From Anopheles merus (Eukaryota > Arthropoda > Insecta > Diptera > Culicidae), in assembly GCF_017562075.2 (NCBI RefSeq), contig NC_054084.1, positions 14,522,798 to 14,586,797 on the forward strand: DNA of 64,000 nt. The letters run 5' to 3'. Shown piece by piece: positions 26,901 through 36,597 of the stretch (within the stretch, counting starts at the first letter, position 1; each line of letters opens with the position of its first letter). The position numbers were made by a program, and so were the translations under genes. The notes under the pieces are model-generated. The model was not told the DNA's origin. It made no database searches and was given only the letters and a program-made list of their open reading frames with translations.

Positions 26901-28188
26901 GCAAATGCGCGGCCAGTTATTCGGGGCCATTGGATGATGAAGCAACGACGCCACATAAAAATTACCAACCAAACATAAAACTCCGCTAACTATCTGACCC
27001 GCACGGAAAGTGCGTCCACCACTGTGCCGTGGGAATAGGCAACAGCCCGCGCATTACACAAGACGAAATGAAGACGGCAAAAGGACGGTGTAAAGAGACG
27101 CTACAAGACGGACTGAAGCCCTCGCAACCACCAACCGGCACCAGGCATAGCTCACCCGTCCCGCGTCCACAGCGGTTGGGTATCGAGCGGGGGCACTATG
27201 CTCGTGCCGTCGTCCGGTGGTGGGGGATACGAGTTAAACGACTTCAGTAGTAACGCAACATCGCCGGTGTTCGTCGCTATCGTTGCGCCCAAGGTTGTTT
27301 GGGGCAGTGACGCGTAAGCCCAAACCGACTCAACCAGCAGCAGCAGCTGCTCGGTGGAGGGATCGTAGTAGTTCGCAGCTCGATCAGCTCGTGTGCATGA
27401 TTATTCGCATTTTGCACGGGCCACGATCATGCTCGTCGATCGAAAAGCATTATTACGAGCAGTGTTGCAGTGCAGTGTGTGTATTGCCGCTTCATGTGTT
27501 CGATAACTTCATGCTACCCCCCCTAGGTAGGGAAAACCGTGTGTACGATAAATCGTCTTTGTTGTGTTGGCTAAATGTTTCCTTTTTTGGATATGCCAAC
27601 AACACCCGGGGCTTTCAAAGTGTTGCACACACACACACACACGCGCACACACACGAACAGTTGCAATACCCTGCTTCACGTTGAAACTCATTTCCTGTCG
27701 TGTTCGTTCGCTCAGTGGTTCAGGAAGGACGGCAGCACGCGTGAAGGAACTCGCTGTTGGCGAAGGAAACGCGCGCTCACGCGGCTGCCGGTTGCAAAAT
27801 AAAGAAAGTTTGTGTCCGCTCGAGAGGGATTGGGGAGACCACAAACACAACCCAGGCACAACCTTGCTGAGTTGGTTGGTTCATCTTCAGCACATTCCAC
27901 ACACACACCAAGGGTGCACGGTGCGGGGAGTCCATCAGCGCCGGATTACCTTAAAACGGTCATTAGATTTTGCACTCTTCTCACCCCTATCCCCTTCACA
28001 CTCTGTCTCACCTTGAAGTAGCCGCCCTGGTAGAGCGTGTCCGGCGGGCCGAAGATGGCCACCTCCCATTCGAACAGATTGTCCTCGTTCAGCAGCTTCA
28101 CGCGGAACCCTTCGACCGGTTCCTCCTGCAGGCTTTTGTACTCCAGCGAGAGGGCACGCACGGCCGAGCTGGACGGTGTGGCGGTCAT
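14813..28188 (-). CDS. UBE2R: Ubiquitin-conjugating enzyme E2 R (CDC34/UBE2R family), 5 coding exons
   Basis: Coding exons, in transcript order: 28188-28012, 23947-23861, 23766-23534, 23441-23327 and 14920-14813, with GT/AG at every junction and matching phases, giving 239 aa. The family transfers ubiquitin from E1 to SCF (cullin-RING) substrates in cytosol and nucleus. The UBC fold spans about residues 8-185: WEVAIFGPPDTLYQGGY, the HPN motif in KVWHPNVYE, and the active cysteine in NGDLCISIL at residue 93. After it comes the acidic CDC34-type loop DDPQSGELPCERWNP. The last exon encodes an acidic tail (DFYDDDYDLDTEDDD) ending GDDSGNGES, as in metazoan UBE2R, which binds the cullin basic canyon. 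The start at 28188 (AAGATGA) is the only suitable ATG; the open frame extends upstream but reaches only a GTG. Length matches the roughly 236-238 aa of the human proteins. Introns of about 4.1 and 8.4 kb contain MITEs and simple repeats. The family assignment is firm; the species symbol is not known. Confidence 0.95.
14945..14992. repeat. GA dinucleotide repeat beside the last E2 exon
   Basis: About 24 GA units only 24 bp upstream (transcript sense) of the last E2 exon. On the transcript strand this is (TC)n, so it provides the polypyrimidine tract for the acceptor at 14921. Confidence 0.9.
16528..16749. mobile_element. MITE with 53-bp inverted arms
   Basis: Arm 16528-16580 (starting TAACACGGAGCGCAACATAA) is inverted with 16697-16749. 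The first 35 bases are identical and the rest has about four mismatches. TA at both extreme ends suggests a TA-targeting element. It lies in the large last intron of the E2 gene. Confidence 0.7.
16911..16974. repeat. Hairpin, probable MITE remnant
   Basis: TAGATTTTCTAAACCACCA pairs with TGGGTGGTTTTAGAAATCTA around a loop of about 25 bp. The preceding GGCCGGGATACATTGTCCGT resembles a common Anopheles short interspersed element, from memory. It lies in E2 intron 4. Confidence 0.45.
19175..19882. mobile_element. hAT-like non-autonomous element with CAGTGCTG ends
   Basis: The left end CAGTGCTGTAAAATATCACC and the right end TGACATTTTGCAGCACTG are imperfect inverted repeats of about 16-20 bp. Internal motifs such as GTCATGAC and GTCAGTCAC recur. 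It contains a second foldback (19546-19652). I found no convincing 8-bp target duplication. It lies in E2 intron 4. Confidence 0.5.
19546..19652. repeat. Foldback inside the 19175-19882 element
   Basis: GTGGTCCCAAGCAAAAAAAG ... TTTTCTCG is inverted with CGAGAAAGCATACTC ... GCTTGGGATCAC, making arms of about 45 bp with mismatches. It is probably a separate MITE nested in the larger one. Confidence 0.45.
19885..20105. mobile_element. hAT-like MITE with CAGGGGTC ends
   Basis: The left end CAGGGGTCTCCAAATT and the right end (inverted) CAGGGGTCGCCAAACT match at 14 of 16 positions. This is a tip sequence common in hAT elements. The 221-bp element abuts the preceding one with two bases between. The 8-bp flanks differ (GCACTGAC and ATAGAGAG), so the duplication is absent or lost. 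Confidence 0.55.
24103..24466. mobile_element. Pogo/Tc1-mariner-type MITE in E2 intron 1
   Basis: Perfect 24-bp inverted ends (24103-24126 and 24443-24466) start CAGGCGGTCCCCGAGATACA and are flanked by TA on both sides. The tip resembles pogo/Tigger termini. Internal copies of GAGATACGCGGTTT repeat directly near each end. No coding capacity remains. It lies about 150 bp upstream (transcript sense) of the second E2 exon. Confidence 0.85.
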
Positions 28189-30500
28189 CTTGGATCTGTG
28201 AATTTTGGGGCTGTTTTGTGTGGTTCTTTCGATTTGTTTCTGTGGCGTACGAATCACACCACTGATTCGTCACGTAAGCGAAGGAAGCTAAAGATGCCCG
28301 TTTCCTTCCTTCCCTAATCGGCAGCGCCACCAACAGCAACTAGACACACTCGCGACACACACACTTATCTCTCTCGTTCTCTGTGACTGCGGCACAGCTT
28401 CCCTCGACTGCGGGTCGTCGTGATTTGCACGGTGCGATCGTGCAGCCTCCGATACGATGCAGAATGCAACGCGCGCTCACACACAAACACAAACGATGGA
28501 TTCACACGCTCGAAATAAATTGCACGCCGAAATGTTCACTTCCGCCCCGTGCTGGTGATGGTGCTGCGGCTGCTGCTGCTGCTGCTGCTGATGCTGTTTG
28601 TTTGTTGTGTTCCTGCTTCTTTATGATCGATCGCACGCTGAACAAAACGCGGTGACGCTCTCTCTCTCGCTGGCTGGCTGGCTGGCTGGCCGCGTATTTG
28701 GTGCCGTTTCCCTTCCAATCGGCTCTGTGTCCGTGCGTCTAAAATGAGATCAATGTCGCGAGGGAAAAAAATGAAGATTATTACTTTTGACGACACCAAT
28801 GGATGTGTTGTTGTTCTGGGAGGGGATGGGTGGTGCTTTTTGTTCGTTTCACTGTTGTGCCATTTTACTACACTTTTCCTTTCCCCCGAGGCCGATGGTC
28901 AATTTTCGCGGAGCCCGTAACAAAGGAGGAGACATGTTTTTCCACAGCTGAAAGGTAATCTCCGCCGCCCGTGGAGGGGGCACGATGATGGCGCGAGGTG
29001 AAAATGAATATCGCAAAATGCTAGCTGAGACCAGGGGGAAGAGGGTGGCCACGGGTGCAGATGTTGGTGGTGGTAGTTGCGAATGATTCAGACGCACAGT
29101 TGGAAGCACGATGCAATTTCATCGCGCTCTCAAGGCTACCGAGATGAAAAATGCATCCAACAGACCTGGACGGAGCGGGGGAGCTCTGTCCGGAGGGAGA
29201 GCGAGGTCCGCAAGACCGAAAAGGGAAAACACTCGGAACAACGGAAAACCCATCTCAGCCGTGTATTGGATGATGCTTGTTGGAAGGTGTTCGAATATTT
29301 CGCATTCTCTGGGCAACCGCCGCCGCTGCACAAAATCCGTCCGCTGGTGGTGTGCGCGAAATAAAAATAAAAACAATGGCGGACATTTTACCTGCTGACT
29401 CGGATCGTGCACACCCTGTCCCGCTCTAGCAAAGTACGTCAGTCGCACACCGTTCGAACTCGCTCTCTCTCTTTCTCTTTCTCAGTTCGCTGGTGGAAGT
29501 CTTTCTTACAGTGAATTGGAAAAAAACGTAGCAAACGTTGGGTTTTCCGTATGCACAGTGCGAAAGATGATCGATCTAACTGACCAAACCCCTCGTAACA
29601 CTGACGGCAGCCAACAAATGGGGAGTGTTTTTGGGGGTGCACAAGCGTCACGCTTTTGTTTTACCCGACCCGGGACTCCCGTGCTGCAGGATTGCACAAA
29701 AACCGTCCCGTGACACGCATACACACGCACGCAGCAGCCCCTATTACGCTTTGCACACAGTGTTTTTGTTGGGTCCGCACGATGTGTGCGAGCGAGCGCA
29801 GCGCACACTCATACACTTCCGGATGAAGCGAAGGTTTACCAGAAAGCTGCCACCACGAAGCACTCCAAACCGTTTCAGTCCTAGCGACCTCGAGAAGGTA
29901 CAACAACACCACCGTCACACGGGTTGCCCTACAGAGAGCAATGGCTGTAACAAAAGAAAGAACAAAAACGCACACACACACACGCCTCCCACAAGGAAGC
30001 GCGACGACGACGACGACTTTTTCGTACCTGGGGCCTGTTTGTTCTCGAACACAATGTGGCCAAACGGACGCACACACATACACACACGCACTCACAGCAA
30101 CACACACACACGCGCGAACACACACCCTTGCACGGGAGGAGGGCTACACACACGACACGAGCTCGACACGGAAACTATTTGGCAGCACTCGGACTGGTAA
30201 TTTGGATCACGGGCTAGCAAAAGGCTAGAATGTTGATTTTCCTCGCTGTGCACATACGACGACACGCGCGATATCACGGACCGAAATGGGGAATTAGTTT
30301 TTTTTTTGCCTTTTACGTTCTGGTGGGTACGAAAATTACTCGAAATGTGTGATGAGAAAACTCTCGAATGAAGGTGCTCTCGGTTGGCTTTATTTTGACA
30401 ACAATGGGCTGGTAGGGATGGGCGCAGCGTTCCGATCCGTTCCGAATGTGTCATGCCCAAGTAACATTTCGGTGCGCTTTACTGTCATAGCTGTCACTTT
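28189..30500 (-). promoter_or_regulatory. Upstream region of the E2 gene, possible 5' UTR exon
   Basis: No coding gene is supported in this GC-rich block rich in CA, CAG and GCTG repeats. A donor-like CAGCAG|GTAAAA on the minus strand puts a possible noncoding exon end at 29392. An acceptor-like TTCACAG sits 8 bp before the start codon. The promoter is probably between 29.4 and 30.5 kb. This is inference from splice-like motifs only. Confidence 0.25.
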
Positions 30501-30816
30501 GGTTGCTTTCCGTTAAATTGCTCGTTAAAATGTGTGTTTCATATTTCTTTATCTTAACAAGTTATGTTTTATTAAACTACATCGTTACATTAATAATATT
30601 TTCACATTTATTCACTTTGAATTCAAAAACGTTGAGCGTAGTCATTTATTTATTTATTTAATGAAGATAATTGCGCGCGAGAACGGGCCAAGCCAACCAA
30701 GCGCGAGAACGGGCTTTTGTAATTCTCAATTTGCTCTCGATTGCTTGCTGTAATTCTCATAGCTGTTTGCGCCTTATTTGTAGATTTAATTTTAATCGGT
30801 TTCACCGGGCACTTAC

Positions 30817-30979
30817 CTAGCAGTGAGCTGATTTTTGTATGAGATTTGACAGTTAGTGGTAACAGATTTATGGCATCGTCCGATGTCATTCGGTACATGT
30901 AGCTTTCATGTAATGAGATGGGATCCGAAGCCTCTTGAGGGATAATATAGGATCTCCCATCCAATTCATACCTCGACAT
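30817..30979 (-). pseudogene. Coding-like fragment ending in a consensus splice donor
   Basis: From an ATG at 30979 the minus strand encodes about 54 residues (MSRYELDGRSYIIPQEASD, then LHESYMYRMTSDDAINLL and on to KISSLLG). It then meets CTGCTAG|GTAAGT, a perfect donor with the exon ending at 30817. A stop lies upstream in frame, but another frame just upstream reads MELVRVPKHSAREGYVEV, which may be the same fragment after a frameshift. The MITE with THAP-like sequence begins 67 bp to the right. I do not recognise the protein. It could be a broken gene or chance. Confidence 0.25.
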
Positions 30980-31045
30980 ATCCTTCTCGCGCAGAGTGCT
31001 TGGGTACACGGACTAGCTCCATTCCCTCAGGGAATGGTGGCATAT

Positions 31046-31476
31046 CACCGACAAACCGACGTGACACTGGTGTTACAAAAGTGTCCCACTCGAAAGTACT
31101 GTCATTTACCAGTGAGGCGAACACTTCTGTCAAAGTAAGCTCTGTTCACTGCTGCTTCGATGTAAACAACTTTTCTAAATACAAATTGCGAAGCAAGTGT
31201 GAGGCAAGATTTTGTGAGAATTATTGGACAAAACACCCAGGAAAATCATTTTATAAGTTTCCAAATCAATTCAAAAGATGTGAGAAGTACATCAAACAAT
31301 ACGCATTGGAATTTGCGAAGAAAAACAAAAAGGGGATTTAGCAGTTTCTTCTCTGTGTCAGTGTAGTAAGCGAATCATTATAGAGATGGCGCTAGTGTTT
31401 AACGTATTTTCATTTGAAATAAGGAGACAACTTTTGAAGCTCATTTTGTTGGAAGTGTCACGTCGGTTTGTCGGTG
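31046..31476. mobile_element. 431-bp non-autonomous DNA transposon with 22-bp TIRs and a THAP-like fragment
   Basis: The ends 31046-31067 and 31455-31476 are perfect 22-bp inverted repeats beginning CACCGACAAACCGACG. Both are flanked immediately by GGCATAT (31039-31045 and 31477-31483), a perfect 7-bp direct repeat read as a target-site duplication. Inside on the plus strand (about 31187-31338) a frame reads CEARFCENYW, then KHPGKSFYKFP, then RCEKYIKQYALEF. This resembles the first half of a THAP zinc-finger domain (C-x4-C, then GKSFYKFP, Arg and an aromatic), which is the DNA-binding domain of P-element transposases. The frame stops soon after and no transposase core remains. I infer a deletion derivative of a P-superfamily element. 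P elements usually make 8-bp duplications, so the 7-bp one is a caveat. Confidence 0.75.
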
Positions 31477-31485
31477 GGCATATGG

Positions 31486-31634
31486 CGAACCAGGGAGGTG
31501 AGCATCCCGACGCAAAACAAAATCGTTACGTGGGCGCGGGGCCAGTTATCATGTCCTATGCCTTAACTGACTACAGAAAGGGACAGGAATATTCGAAACG
31601 GATCCAACGATACCGACCCTACGCTATGCGCTAG
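31486..31634 (+). pseudogene. Short coding-like frame beside the transposon insertion
   Basis: Right at the right-hand target-site duplication (GGCATATGGCG) an ATG opens a frame MANQGGEHPDAKQNRYVG, then PVIMSYALTDYRKGQEYSKR, ending at TAG (31632-31634). The composition is polar and protein-like, but 49 residues is short. The transposon sits immediately before its ATG, so any promoter or 5' exon was separated by the insertion. I cannot name it; it may be a gene relic or chance. Confidence 0.22.
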
Positions 31635-31759
31635 GACTACGAAGTAAGTCTTTTTTTATTGTTTTATGGTACAGTAATCCAAGCTATTGAGTAAATTAAA
31701 ATAAAATCCGAAAGGTAGATGCATACTCCAATATCGGAGCCATCCAATATCCAATATCG

Positions 31760-32000
31760 GAATCGTCGGTGCCGTGGGAGTCGTTCGAAGCTGTCCAAAG
31801 CCATCCTGTGCCGTCGAAGCCGTTCGAAGCCGTTTGGAGCTGTCTGGAGTCGTCCGGAGTCGGAATTGTCAGAGCTGTCGGAGTCGTCGGAGTCGTTGGA
31901 GCCGTCTGGAGCCTATTACGACTGTCGACAAGTGGCTACGGACGGTTCCGACGGCTCCAACGATTTCGACATCTTCCACTCCGGACGACTCCGGATGGTT
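31760..32000. repeat. Foldback array of GGAGTCG-type repeats
   Basis: The left half is built from degenerate GGAGTCG/GGAGCCGT units and the right half from their complements. Exact inverted pairs include the 14-mer TCGTTGGAGCCGTC at 31893-31906 with its complement at 31950-31963. TGGAGTCGTCCGGAGT near 31845-31860 pairs with 31978-31995. The stretch could fold into a nested hairpin around about 31928. The long open frames here are a by-product of the stop-free repeat unit. Confidence 0.6.
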
Positions 32001-32340
32001 CCGAATGGCTCCAGCCAGAACCTTTGTTTCGATCCACCCACCATTCGGAAGAGGTTCCGAGTCGTGGGTATGGATTCTGGGAACCCATCACTAATCCAAA
32101 CACCAAAGATTTAGCCAAAAAAAAATATATATACATATAATTAATTCACCACAGCTTTGTAAGCTCGTTGATTGTGATCATGCATATGGTGGGATCATAT
32201 GTTATTATTTTCAGAGGTTTGTCGAATATAGACCAAAAATTTTGCTCAAAGAATGCGATTTTGGTATTGCAGACTGAATGGCTTTACTACCTCGAGAAAT
32301 TCAATGGTCTGTTAGTGGTTTCTGACACGTTCTCACTTAT

Positions 32341-32581
32341 TTACTTGGCCTGCTGCAAGAGTGTCTGAACCGAGTTTTGTACTTCCGGCGGCAAATCCGT
32401 TATGTTGGCTTTATTGGCGGAAGCCGAAACGTCTTCTTGTACCATGATCTTGGTCTTACCATGGCTCATCTGTCGTTGTAGACAGTTTAAATACACTTTT
32501 CGGACTTTCTCCTTTACGCCAAAGAGAAGTGGATGTCGTACATATTTTTCGGATAGTTTGTTGTTTTATCGGTTCCTCCAT
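32341..32581 (-). pseudogene. Probable gene relic or processed pseudogene fragment with one frameshift
   Basis: The minus strand holds a 74-codon open frame (32565-32341) reading LSEKYVRHPLLFGVKEKVRK, VYLNCLQRQMSHGKTKIMVQ and so on to LPPEVQNSVQTLLQQAK and a TAA stop. It looks strongly protein-like. Its frame lacks an early ATG, but one frame over an ATG at 32581 gives MEEPIKQQ just before, so a one-base shift near 32556-32562 would separate the two parts. No splice acceptor is evident. I do not recognise the family. A short intron-less ORF or a decayed retrocopy are both possible. Confidence 0.35.
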
Positions 32582-34446
32582 TATCCTTTGACACATACGG
32601 GACGAAAAATCCTATAACTACTTTCTGAGGCTACAGAATGACCGGTTTGGCAGCTAGCATTCTTGCTCACAGCTCAGCTTGCATGCTGTTTTCGCTGCTG
32701 ACCTTTGACCCTAGAAAGCTGGAATCTTGGACGACTTAAAAATAAGTTCACCTCCGTAAGTCTGAATTTGCTAGTGTAGGGCATTTGGCGGAACAGTCAG
32801 CATTCCGTCATAAGCCCGACACATTGTCTCTAAAGCCTCCAAAAAGCTGATTTTGTGGTTTAATTTCACCGATCATTGATCAAAGTTTGCCCCGTTTGTG
32901 GTCCTATCACAGAAGAGGGTTTCGAATGAAAAGTATGCAGGATCTGTACAAGTCTTTTGCTTCCATCCGAAGGTTGGTGACATGCAGGAGATGGGATTCT
33001 TCTATTCAACTTCTCCTTTTTCAAGTTACCCCAATAAAGGAGGAGAGGAGTTGCTCCCCAATTTCGATAGAGAACTCGCTGCACCGACTAGCACCATTCA
33101 GCTGTTCGACGACCAGCTGTTCAGTCGTTCGGTCAGTCAAGTTATTCAAAATCCGGTGAACTTGTCATGAGCACGCAAGAGGAAATAAAACAAACAAACC
33201 ACATAATCTTGATTTTCAATCGATTTTATATAGCGTATGTATAAATGAAATGATTCCTATTACTCTAAGGGATGATATATCATTGATCTAAACATTTCCT
33301 AGCTGAAATAACATTACCGATTGACTCGACGGTATCCGCCGTTGTGTTCCTCCGTTCCTATCCTTTCGCGATTTCGCAGCATCCAATAATTATCTATCCT
33401 CCATTCCTACCGGTGCATGTGCGATACAACTCCTATCCATTGACCAACCGACTTCAAGCAGTTCTCTTTGGCAGTCGTACCGTGGAGTTTACTAATAAAA
33501 AAACAAACAAACAAACAGGTTGGCCTGTTGTGTTGTGCCCTGTCCTGCACCCGAAACACGTGATCTCTGCAAGTAAGTTCTGTTGTATAGTTCGATACCG
33601 TACTGTACCGCACCGGAACACAACGTCTACACACTCAGTCACTCCGTTTCATCAGCCTATTCTTACACGCTAATCAGTTTTGTTGTGCCGACACTTGCTG
33701 CCAGCACCTGCTGAGAGGGAAGGAGTAATCTCTGCATCTCTACACATCTGGATCAGTTTGCAAAGTTCTACACCACCTTAACGCTAAGCCTGGAAGAACT
33801 CACTGTTGTTTTTTTTTTCGTTTGTTTCCCTCGAATTGATTACTTCCTGTTGCCGAGGTCCTGTCTTCCTTTTCCTCCTATTCCTCTCTACTTCATCACA
33901 GCAAAGCAAATGGCCATTTTATAACATAACAGTGAGCAACCTACATGGTTCGCATGCTCCTCGATGCACCTGGGCAGAAAGGGAGTTGAGCCCAAGTGCA
34001 CCTGAGGGTCTGTTACCGTAATATACACAAGTGAGAGAGTGTGGGGGGGGGGGGGGGGGGGGGGGGAGGTTTCAATATAAATACACACGAATGGAGTGGA
34101 AAGTTAAAGTTAAAGGCAAAACAAATAAAATACTAACATAATTTCACAATACAACCTCATCCTGCACGCGTCGTCAGCGTCGGTACGCACCCTTCAGCTG
34201 TCCGTGACCCTGGGGCGCCTTTTTGCGAGATCCGCATTCTTCCTTCCACACACACGGCGACTAATCAGTTCTGTATCGTCGGTGATGGAGAAATGTGCGG
34301 CTGCAAATGCAAATGGCACACGCTCTCTGCCCGTCTAACGATCTACCCCATCCCTAGCCTTCCCGAAACCCTACAGTCGATTATGGGACAGGCGTAATGT
34401 TTCTGTGTTGAGTATTGGATGGTCCGTCACTGCAGGCAGCGCGGCT
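32582..34446. other. Gap between relic and CYP307, no supported gene
   Basis: A plus-strand frame at 32898-33170 (starting MVLSQKRVSNEKYAGSVQVF) is protein-like but has no recognisable domain and no splice context. From about 34446 leftward the DNA is the probable CYP307 3' UTR and flank, which contains a 24-base G run. I see no RNA gene. Confidence 0.4.
34043..34066. repeat. 24-bp poly-G run
   Basis: An uninterrupted run of 24 G (C on the CYP307 mRNA strand), about 380 bp past the CYP307 stop codon and so possibly in its 3' UTR. Length is probably unstable and sequencing error is likely. Confidence 0.9.
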
Positions 34447-36214
34447 TCAGCAGCAGCTGCGCGGTGTCACATTGAAGACGTACGACTGTTCCGGCATCGC
34501 AAGCGATCCGACCGGCACCCGATAGTCCTGCCCCGCGATCGGGGCGATCGTGTACGCGCGCAGCAGGTTCGCGATGATCGAGAAGCTGAGCAGTTGCGTC
34601 ATCCGGTAGCCCATGCACGAGCGGCGCCCCGCACCGAACGGGATGAAAAAGTCCGGCTTCACCAGCCGGCCCTGCTGCAGGAAGCGCTCCGGCCGGAAGC
34701 GCTCCGGCTCGTCCCACAGCGCCGGCGACATGCTCAGGTCGTAGTTGTTCAGGAAGATGAGCGTATCCTTCGCCACGGTGTAACCTTAAATATTTATTTT
34801 GGTTTTAGAAGTGCAAACCGCCTTATAAAACGAAAAGAAATATTTACCTCCAATCTGGCTGTCCTGGTTGGCGACGTGCGGCACGATCGGGGAAGCGATC
34901 AGGCGAAGCGCCTCCATGATGACCGCCTCGGTGTACTGCATCTCGGCCCGATCGGTCAGCTCGATCACCTGGCGGCCGTGCCGCTCCAGCACACCGTCCG
35001 CCTCGGCCTGGATGCGCTGCTGCACCTCCGGGTGCTGCACGATGTACCCGAACGCCTTCACCAGGAAGTTGCCGACCGCCGAATGGCCGCCGACGATGTC
35101 CTCCAGCGCGAACAGGGCCGTCTCCCACTCGAGCGCCGGGCCGCGGCCCGCCTTTACGTGCTCGATCAGGCTGTCGACGTAGTCGCGGGGCTCGCTGCCC
35201 TCGCCCCACCGCTCGTACCGATCGCCGATGATCGTGTCGAGGATGATGGTGCGAATCTCCTCCGCCAGCCGGTCCATGCGGCGCAGGTTCTGCCGGTGCA
35301 GCGGCAACAGGAACGGCAGAAAGTCGGCCGCATAGCCCTGGTTCACCTCGTAGAAGATCTGGTCGAAGTTGCGCACCAGCTGCTGGAACTGCGGGTCCTC
35401 CACCTCGAACCGGTGGCTGCCGAAGTACTGCGAGAACGCGTTGGCACAGATCGACAGCACGAGCGGTTTAATTGCGACCGTGGTACCGTGCTGGACCGAG
35501 CCCAACATCTGCCCAATCTCGTCCACCACGATCGTGTTCAGCTCGTCGAACCGGCCGCTGTAGTTGCGGGGAAAGGTGTGGGGCACGAGCATGTCGCGGC
35601 GCGCCTTCTGCACCTCCGACCAATCACAGAATGCAAGAGCTGAAGCGAGAGAGAGAGACAAATTCGACATTAAAATCACACTACAGAGACACACAGGTCA
35701 GGGCGCAGTCGAATGCGGACAGTTACTTACAGTTTTCCTTGTTGCCGGAAAACAGTAGCTGATAGCGGCGGAAGTTGGGCCGGCTGTCAAAGTGCTGACC
35801 CTTGTTGATCAGCACCTCCTTGATGCTTTCGAACCCGTTCACGACCACCGCGTTGACCGAGCCGAGCCGCAGGGCCGTGACGGGACCGTACCGCTGGCCC
35901 ATGTCGCTGAACGCCTGGTACGGTACCTCGTACCCGTTCAGCTCCTTGAGCGCCCCAATGATGGGATAGTTTTTGGGCCCGGGTGCTGGCTTCTCCAGCG
36001 CGTGGCTGGCGGCCCCAACCGGCTCGTCCTCGTGCGCGCCGAACGTCACGCCAACGCTGGCGATCAGCTGCCGGAGCGCCTGCAACACCTCACTGCGCAG
36101 GATCACTTTCTGCTTCAGCTCGGGCAGCAGCATCAGCAGCGTGAGCAGAAAGCAGCTCACCATCAGGTAGGCTGTGCTGCTGGAGCTTAATAGCGTTACG
36201 CTTACACGATCCAT
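34447..36214 (-). CDS. CYP307: Cytochrome P450 CYP307 family (Spook-type ecdysteroidogenic P450), 3 exons
   Basis: Exons 36214-35731, 35639-34848 and 34784-34447 join in phase with GT/AG borders to give 537 aa. The N terminus has a hydrophobic anchor (about residues 12-35), expected to hold the enzyme in the ER membrane, then a Pro/Gly hinge (KPAPGPKNYPIIG). Family-diagnostic features are NSLAFCDWSEVQ at the first splice junction and an I-helix reading EDIVGGHSAVGN, which lacks the usual acidic-Thr pair. The K-helix ExxR is EALR, and the heme loop is FIPFGAGRRSCMGYRM, with the Cys as axial ligand. GGHSAVGN and CDWS are hallmarks I recall from Drosophila Spook. CYP307 enzymes act in the 'black box' between 7-dehydrocholesterol and ketodiol. 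It lacks the low-complexity insert before the heme loop of Drosophila Spook (CYP307A1), so it may be the CYP307B (Spookiest) type; a tree would decide. A CTA/TAG repeat lies just 5' of the ATG. Confidence 0.93.
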
Positions 36215-36217
36215 AGT

Positions 36218-36242
36218 GTAGTAGTAGTAGTAGTAGTAGTAG
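36218..36242. repeat. TAG/CTA trinucleotide repeat in CYP307 5' leader
   Basis: About eight tandem TAG units (CTA on the mRNA strand) end within about five bases of the CYP307 start codon, so they are likely transcribed in the 5' leader. Read in frame with the ATG they would encode Tyr, but the only usable ATG is downstream. Confidence 0.85.
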
Positions 36243-36590
36243 CAGTTAGTATGCGGTAGTAGACCGTAAACGCTGATCGCACTCTTCTTTGCGAGCGATC
36301 CGTACACACGAAATATGTCCGTACACTTCTTGCTTCAAGCTGAATGAGCACGCACCAGCACACACATACACACTCAAAGGTAACAGTGTAGAGCACGCAC
36401 TAACACCTTAGTACACGTGCACGTATCCACATAAGCACCACCACACGCACACGATCGTACACACTCGTCACGCAAAGCACACTCCTATCGAGAAAGAGAG
36501 CGAACAACGAGAAGCTGCTGATCGGGATGAGCTGCTCACGGTTGAAGCGATCGTGTCGATTTGATACGCTGCTTGATCAATCCGGTGCCC

Positions 36591-36597
36591 TTTTATA
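36591..36597 (-). promoter_or_regulatory. Probable TATA box of the CYP307 gene
   Basis: The minus strand reads TATAAAAGGG here, about 380 bp upstream of the CYP307 start codon at 36214. Transcription would begin about 30 bp downstream, near 36560, leaving a 5' UTR of roughly 350 nt if that leader is unspliced. I see no other strong TATA element between here and the ATG. This is a motif match plus position only. Confidence 0.55.

Noticed and set aside
28189..28257. Upstream in-frame extension of the E2 N terminus
   Set aside because: The extension begins at a GTG, not an ATG, and E2 R proteins start close to the residue encoded at 28188.
34405..35643. 412-codon plus-strand frame
   Set aside because: It is antisense to CYP307 exons 2-3. 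GC-rich mosquito exons often leave the opposite strand open, and the minus strand has all P450 motifs.
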